From contig NZ_JAFAGS010000173.1 of assembly GCF_019237635.1 (NCBI RefSeq), positions 1 to 39,931 of the forward strand: a stretch of 39,931 nucleotides of DNA, written 5' to 3'. Positions 35,549-39,931 of the stretch are shown piece after piece; the stretch's first letter is position 1, and each line of letters starts with the position of its first letter. A program made the position numbers and the translations under genes. The notes under the pieces are model-generated. The model saw nothing but the letters and a program-made list of their open reading frames with translations. It made no database searches and was not told the DNA's origin. The stretch is from Pluralibacter sp. GTDB lineage: Bacteria; Pseudomonadota; Gammaproteobacteria; Enterobacterales; Enterobacteriaceae.

Positions 35549-36457
35549 ATGGCGCACGCGACCGACAATGAGCAGTTCCAGCGCTGGCTGGCGCAAATCA
35601 ATCAGGAGTGCGGAAGTTTTGCCGCGCAAACGTTGAACGGCGAATTTACCGGCGAGCTGGAGACGGGCTACACCCATGCGCTGAAGCTGAGCACGGTTAC
35701 CACCGGTAATGTCAATCTCTACCGCACCAGGCGGGAAATTAAGGATCACAACGATGCCTGGTTTTATACGGTCTTTCAGCTTGAAGGTCAGGCGGTGATG
35801 GAGCAGAACGATAAGCAGACCCACCTTGAAGCTGGCGATATTACGCTGGTCGACGCCTCACGTCCCTGTTCATTCTACTGGCAGCAGCGCTCGCGGCAGA
35901 TCTCGCTGCTGCTGCCGCGCCCTCTGCTGGAGCAACAGCTGCGGATGGGGGATGCGCACTGCGTCCCGCGTCTGGAAAAATCGCGGCCATTAGTGCAACT
36001 GAGCCATCGTCTGCTGCAGGAGAGCATGAATAACCGCGAGCTGTCGGAGGCGGAAAGCGCCGCCGCCCTTGAGGCGCTGGTGTGTCTGCTGCGCCCGGTG
36101 TTGCAGCAGCGGGAGACGACGCCGTCGCGCCGCGAACGGCAGTTCGACAAGGTGGTCGCTCTGATAGATGAGCACATTCAGTCGGAAACCCTGCGCCCGG
36201 AATGGATTGCCGGAGAAACGGGGATGTCGGTGCGTAGCCTGTACCGGATGTTCGCCGATAACGGCCTGGTGGTGGCGCAGTATATTAAAAACCGGCGCTT
36301 AGACCTGTGCGCCCGGGCGCTGCGCTGCGCGGCGGATGACGAGAAACTGGCCGGGATCGGTTATCACTGGGGGTTTGCCGACCACAGCCATTTCTCTACT
36401 GCTTTTCGTCAGCGTTTTGGCATTTCGCCTGGCGAGTACCGTAAACGTCATCGCTGA
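35549..36457 (+). CDS. feaR: AraC-family activator of aromatic amine catabolism FeaR
   Basis: FeaR activates tynA and feaB in response to aromatic amines or their aldehydes. The 302-residue protein follows E. coli FeaR (301) closely: an N-terminal AraC-type sensing domain (about residues 1-185, LKLSTVTTGNVNLYRTRREIK, GDITLVDASRPCSFYWQ) and the C-terminal double helix-turn-helix (about 200-300, WIAGETGMSVRSLYRMFADNGL and IGYHWGFADHSHFSTAFRQRFGISPGEYR). The ATG at 35549 follows AGAGA. Its stop codon is directly followed by the end of convergent ydbL with no gap. Confidence 0.95.
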   Translation: MAHATDNEQFQRWLAQINQECGSFAAQTLNGEFTGELETGYTHALKLSTVTTGNVNLYRTRREIKDHNDAWFYTVFQLEGQAVMEQNDKQTHLEAGDITLVDASRPCSFYWQQRSRQISLLLPRPLLEQQLRMGDAHCVPRLEKSRPLVQLSHRLLQESMNNRELSEAESAAALEALVCLLRPVLQQRETTPSRRERQFDKVVALIDEHIQSETLRPEWIAGETGMSVRSLYRMFADNGLVVAQYIKNRRLDLCARALRCAADDEKLAGIGYHWGFADHSHFSTAFRQRFGISPGEYRKRHR

Positions 36458-36781
36458 TCATTTCTTCAGCCATTTGCCGTTCAACCCCTGCACATACTCG
36501 CCGGGTTGGGCGCGCGACACCAGTTTCTGCCCCGCCATCTTCGCCACTTCATCCACCGGAAGATTATTGCTGTCGGCAAGCTGCTGATAGTTTTCACTGC
36601 GCGCGGCGTTGATCTGCTTAACCAGCGCCAGCGTCTCTTTGTCCTGCTTCAGCGGCGCCAGATAGCCGCTTAGCGTCTCCCCGACACGCCCCTGCGCTCG
36701 CGCCTCGTTGAGCGTCAGGGCCATCGCCGGTTGGCTCAATAACCCAAGGCTTAAGAGGACCATTAACAGGTATTTTTTCAT
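36458..36781 (-). CDS. ydbL: Periplasmic DUF1318 protein YdbL
   Basis: YdbL is a small periplasmic protein thought to act as a chaperone or modulator of the YdbH-YnbE intermembrane bridge. The 107-residue protein (E. coli about 108) has a signal peptide ending QPAMA at about residue 21 and the conserved DUF1318 features LNEARAQGRVGETLSGYLAP, INAARSENYQQLADSNNLP and GEYVQGLNGKWL. The ATG follows GAGG at good spacing. It is the last gene of ydbH-ynbE-ydbL, seven bases after ynbE. Confidence 0.93.
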   Translation of the reverse strand: MKKYLLMVLLSLGLLSQPAMALTLNEARAQGRVGETLSGYLAPLKQDKETLALVKQINAARSENYQQLADSNNLPVDEVAKMAGQKLVSRAQPGEYVQGLNGKWLKK

Positions 36782-36788
36782 GGTGGCC

Positions 36789-36980
36789 TCAGAACAGATC
36801 GCTACGGGATTTCAGCAGGTTTTCAACGTCTTTATCAACCTTAATGTGGATCTCGTGTTCGATTTTCACGTTCATATTGATGGTAATAGGCTCTTTAGGC
36901 GCGGCGACTTCAATCCGTGGCGTACAGCCGGTTAGCATGAGTGCGGACAACAGGCCCAGCACGGCGATGATGTGTTTCAT
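36789..36980 (-). CDS. ynbE: Outer membrane lipoprotein YnbE
   Basis: YnbE is a small lipoprotein that completes the intermembrane bridge formed by YdbH for phospholipid transport to the outer membrane. The 63-residue precursor (E. coli about 61) has a signal peptide and lipobox LTGC with the cysteine at residue 19. The short mature part alternates hydrophobic and polar residues (ITINMNVKIEHEIHIKVDKD), fitting a beta-strand that stacks on the YdbH groove. The ATG follows AGGAG. Its start overlaps the ydbH stop by one base. Confidence 0.94.
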   Translation of the reverse strand: MKHIIAVLGLLSALMLTGCTPRIEVAAPKEPITINMNVKIEHEIHIKVDKDVENLLKSRSDLF

Positions 36981-39619
36981 TATTGCTCCTTACAGTCCTT
37001 ACCGTCCCGACAACGAGGGTCGGGCAGTGCCGCGTTTTGCTCAAGCCATGCCTGAAGATTGTCGCCAAAGCGCAGGCTGCGCCAGAGATCGAAGATATTC
37101 TCTTCATGGGTATAGTTTAAATGCACGGTATTGCTTTTTCCTTCGACATGACTGGTCCCGGTGAGGGTTGAGCGCAGGGTCAACACACCCAGATTATCCA
37201 GATTGATGTCTGTCCATGAATGAGAAATCTCCATATAACGCAGCCAGTTAATCGCCACCCCTGCGGCAATATTGTCTTTGACCACCGCATCAGCGGTATC
37301 TTTATCGATGCGCAACGTCATCGGGCCGGGGTTGGTGAGCCAGCCGCCTTTGACTATCCATCTTTCGTTATTCAGCCACAGCGGCAGCGCGCCGTTGACC
37401 GGGCCGGACATGGCGAACTGTTTGGTATTAACCGCGCTGACCAGCTCGCTTGAGGAGATATTCTGCACCCGCAGCAGCGCCGGATCGTGCTGCGGCATCC
37501 GCAGTTGCAGCATGGATATTTTGCCACCGAGCAGGTCGACGTTCACATTGCTGAGCAGCAGCGGATCGCGCTCGCTCCACGGGTAGCTCCCCTGCAGATC
37601 GGCGGTTAAGTTTCGGGCCGTGACCTGGTTGACTATCTCGGCGATACGCAGCGACACGGGACGCTGCCCGCCCAGTTGCCAGGCCCCCTTGCCGAAGCGG
37701 AACGGCAGCACGAAATCGACGCCGTTTATCTGGTTATCCGGCATCCAGGCGCTACCTTCCTTCAGCACGCCGTGCCCGCCAGCCTCAAAACCTTGCCCTG
37801 CGGCGGCGGAAAACGCCACCTGGGCGTACAGCGTGCCGTCGCGCAGGTTCATCTTCCAGTCTGGCGGCACCAGAGGCTGGAAGACGCTGAGCGATTGTTT
37901 CGGCCACCAGGCTTCGCCGCGCAGACGCTCACCGTCCCAGCGGCCGGTCAGGCGGATAGGACCTATCTTATCGGAATGAAGATCGCCCCTGAACTGAAAC
38001 CAGGTCGGATCGCGCCCCTCGACGCTGAATTTGAGGCTGGACGGCGGCAAATAACCGCCGCCGGTAAAACGCGTCTCCCCGGCATCGAGCGACAGCGCGC
38101 CGGTAAAAATGGGATGCTGCTCATCGCGATTCCAGTGCACCGGATGCTCCAGCACCAGCCGGGGTTTGCTGACCAGCATGGTGCCATATTGCAGTTTGTC
38201 AAAGCCCGTCGACAGGCTGTTCAGCACAATGGCGCTATCGCGCCATTCGCCATCGCCTTCAACATCCCATTTCGCCTGCATGGGGGTAAAACGCCCTTCC
38301 CCCCAATAACGCCAGCGCCAGCTTCCCTGATCGGGGAGAAAATCATTGGCCTGCCCGTCAAGATGCAGCACGAAGTCCCCCATCTGTTGCTCATGCGCGC
38401 GGAGGATGGCCTGCAGGCGGCCGTCAACGCCCTGGCGGGTTAGCGTCACCCCGGCCAGCGGCCAGCGGATATCATCAATATTCAGCGAATCAATCACCCG
38501 ACCACGGGAGCGAAGCAGCGCGCCGGGCAAAAATGCCAGCTTCGGCTCCATCACCGAACCGGTCAACTTCGCGGGCAATATCGAATAGAACACCAGATCG
38601 TTATGCTTGGCTTCTCCGGTCAGTTGCAGCGGCATGTCGCTGTTATCCATGCTCAGGGTGCCTGGGCCGACCGTCAGCACCGCGTTGCCTTTGCCCGCCG
38701 CCCCCTTTGTCAGCACGTTGAGACGCCCGGCGATCAGCATTTTATCGAGCCCCTGCTGCCAGTTATCAATCTTCACGCCGACGCGACCGCTGAGCGAGAG
38801 ACCATCCTGCCACGGCCAGCTCCAGCGACCGTCGCTGATGGTGAGCCGATCGCGGGTCAACACCCAGGGCAGATCAAAAATGGGTTCCGGGTTATCGCGC
38901 GCCATCACCACCAGTTGTCCTTCGTTCTCGCGCCAGTCAAGCTCGGCATCGACCAGCGCGTCGACGTCCGGTACCAGGAACGAGGATTCAACGTGCCCGC
39001 TCACCGGCAGGCCGTCCGGCACCAGCGGCATCGTGAACTCCCCGACCAGTTTCACCGGCGGGCGGTCTTCCAGCAACTGAGCTTCAAACTGCTCAACCGT
39101 CAGCAGTTGTCCTTGCAGGCGCGCGCTCAGGGTAACGGCATCGCCCTCATAACGCAGTTCCTGACGTTTCGGCGTCATCGAGAGCGTCAGGCGGCCCTGC
39201 CATTTTTCCCACGGCGAGAGGCGCAGTTGCTCGATGGTCAGCCAACTGTACGGCAGCATGGATTGCCACTGGGCGAGCGTGCGCGGCGCGCCAGGAACGG
39301 GTTCGCTGCCAGGAAGTTTGTTCAGACAAGCCGAGTTGATGTCCAGCGCGGCAATGTTCAACCGCCAGCGGCTGGGATGGGAGAGTTCAGCATCCTTCAC
39401 CTGCGCTATCTGGCAATCGCCGACCAGGTAGCGCAGCTCAGGAAGGCGCATCGCGCCGTGTCTGAAATGCGGCCGCTCGGCGATATCAATTCGCGTCCCC
39501 ACCGGCAGCCAGATCCCGGCCAGCGTAGGAACCCATTGCGTCAGCGTAAGCAGCAGCGTTAGCGGTATGAGTATCAGTAATAACAGGAGCGCTATCGCGG
39601 CTTTCCAGGTCCCTCTCAT
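36980..39619 (-). CDS. ydbH: AsmA-like intermembrane phospholipid transport protein YdbH
   Basis: YdbH, with TamB and YhdP, moves phospholipids between the inner and outer membranes. The 879-residue protein has the E. coli length. A single N-terminal transmembrane segment (about residues 8-30, AALLLLLILIPLTLLLTLT) anchors it in the inner membrane, and the long periplasmic part is built of beta-rich repeats expected to form a taco-shaped hydrophobic groove. The C-terminal portion (about 600-860) is the conserved YdbH domain with VNTKQFAMSGPVNGALPLWL and LRYMEISHSWTDINLDNLG. It ends DPRCRDGKDCKEQ, with two cysteines that may pair. It heads the ydbH-ynbE-ydbL operon and is divergent from ldhA. 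Confidence 0.94.
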   Translation of the reverse strand: MRGTWKAAIALLLLLILIPLTLLLTLTQWVPTLAGIWLPVGTRIDIAERPHFRHGAMRLPELRYLVGDCQIAQVKDAELSHPSRWRLNIAALDINSACLNKLPGSEPVPGAPRTLAQWQSMLPYSWLTIEQLRLSPWEKWQGRLTLSMTPKRQELRYEGDAVTLSARLQGQLLTVEQFEAQLLEDRPPVKLVGEFTMPLVPDGLPVSGHVESSFLVPDVDALVDAELDWRENEGQLVVMARDNPEPIFDLPWVLTRDRLTISDGRWSWPWQDGLSLSGRVGVKIDNWQQGLDKMLIAGRLNVLTKGAAGKGNAVLTVGPGTLSMDNSDMPLQLTGEAKHNDLVFYSILPAKLTGSVMEPKLAFLPGALLRSRGRVIDSLNIDDIRWPLAGVTLTRQGVDGRLQAILRAHEQQMGDFVLHLDGQANDFLPDQGSWRWRYWGEGRFTPMQAKWDVEGDGEWRDSAIVLNSLSTGFDKLQYGTMLVSKPRLVLEHPVHWNRDEQHPIFTGALSLDAGETRFTGGGYLPPSSLKFSVEGRDPTWFQFRGDLHSDKIGPIRLTGRWDGERLRGEAWWPKQSLSVFQPLVPPDWKMNLRDGTLYAQVAFSAAAGQGFEAGGHGVLKEGSAWMPDNQINGVDFVLPFRFGKGAWQLGGQRPVSLRIAEIVNQVTARNLTADLQGSYPWSERDPLLLSNVNVDLLGGKISMLQLRMPQHDPALLRVQNISSSELVSAVNTKQFAMSGPVNGALPLWLNNERWIVKGGWLTNPGPMTLRIDKDTADAVVKDNIAAGVAINWLRYMEISHSWTDINLDNLGVLTLRSTLTGTSHVEGKSNTVHLNYTHEENIFDLWRSLRFGDNLQAWLEQNAALPDPRCRDGKDCKEQ

Positions 39620-39886
39620 GGGCAGTTAACATCCTGATTATCTGTGATTAAAAGCCGAATTAGCACATAGTTTGGCATGATATGTTCGCCAGTTAAAGTC
39701 ACCATCAAATTTAAGCATACATGCTCTGTACAGGTACGCCCGCCTCGTAGCGGATAATTCTCAAAAAATCCCCGGCATTCCAGGCTAAAATAACGCGTAT
39801 AACCTCATGATTAAACTATATTTTAAGATTTGTAAGATTATTTGAGTTATGCTACCGTGACACTAAAATCACTGGAGAAAAGTCTT
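39620..39886. promoter_or_regulatory. Divergent ydbH-ldhA promoter region
   Basis: A 267-base AT-rich region without a gene. It holds the promoters of ydbH (minus) and ldhA (plus). AT-rich tracts at about 39815-39845 and GGAG at 39874-39877 upstream of ldhA are the only clear features; no operator was recognised. Confidence 0.6.
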
Positions 39887-39931
39887 ATGAAAATCGCAGT
39901 TTATAGCACAAAGCAGTACGATAAAAAGTAC
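39887..39931 (+). CDS. ldhA: D-lactate dehydrogenase (fermentative), 5' end only
   Basis: Only the first 15 codons are in the window, reading MKIAVYSTKQYDKKY, which matches the N terminus of the fermentative NADH-dependent D-lactate dehydrogenase that reduces pyruvate. GGAG lies nine bases upstream of the ATG. The position next to ydbH is the E. coli order. Confidence 0.9.
   Translation, partial: MKIAVYSTKQYDKKY

Noticed and set aside
38603-39562. Plus-strand reading frame (319 codons) opposite ydbH
   Set aside because: Antisense shadow of ydbH, which is full length and matches its family.

Overview
The window is a chromosomal segment of an enteric gammaproteobacterium. Gene order and protein sequences follow the Escherichia coli ldhA to rlhA (ydcP) interval almost gene for gene. 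The backbone is GC-rich, TynA resembles the Klebsiella aerogenes amine oxidase MaoA as recalled (same C-terminal GEKKK), and LdhA begins MKIAVYSTKQ. This suggests the Klebsiella/Raoultella/Enterobacter side of the family; the species cannot be fixed from the sequence alone. No rRNA, tRNA, CRISPR array, insertion sequence or prophage gene was seen.

Layout: 1-273 is a hairpin-rich intergenic element ending in a strong terminator. 274-9679 is a housekeeping/accessory stretch: rlhA, sutR, a BenE-type carrier (ydcO), an AraC regulator divergent from a DMT exporter (neither recalled at this place in E. coli), ydcL, tehAB and ydcK. 9689-14398 holds hrpA and azoR. 14443-27939 is a complete phenylacetate system: paaXY, the paaABCDEFGHIJK operon (minus strand) and divergent paaZ. 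28119-36457 is the aromatic amine branch: tynA, feaB and feaR. Between the convergent tynA and feaB lie an AT-rich islet of two exported proteins of unknown function (about 30460-32690) and a GC-rich medium-chain reductase gene. 36458-39619 is ydbL-ynbE-ydbH, and 39887-39931 is the first 15 codons of ldhA.

How the genes work together: periplasmic TynA oxidises phenylethylamine or tyramine to the arylacetaldehyde, FeaB oxidises that to phenylacetate (or 4-hydroxyphenylacetate), and FeaR activates both genes. PaaK forms phenylacetyl-CoA, PaaABCE (with PaaD) epoxidises the ring, PaaG isomerises to the oxepin, PaaZ opens the ring and oxidises the aldehyde, and PaaJ, PaaF and PaaH complete beta-oxidation to acetyl-CoA and succinyl-CoA. 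PaaI and PaaY are rescue thioesterases and PaaX is the phenylacetyl-CoA-responsive repressor. Candidate PaaX boxes, a CRP site and FeaR sites are visible at the expected promoters.

The least explained parts are the secreted protein with six exact-length 21-residue repeats, its orphan lipoprotein neighbour, the reductase gene whose start codon abuts the feaB terminator and lacks a Shine-Dalgarno sequence, a ten-C tract before tynA, and the element at the left edge.
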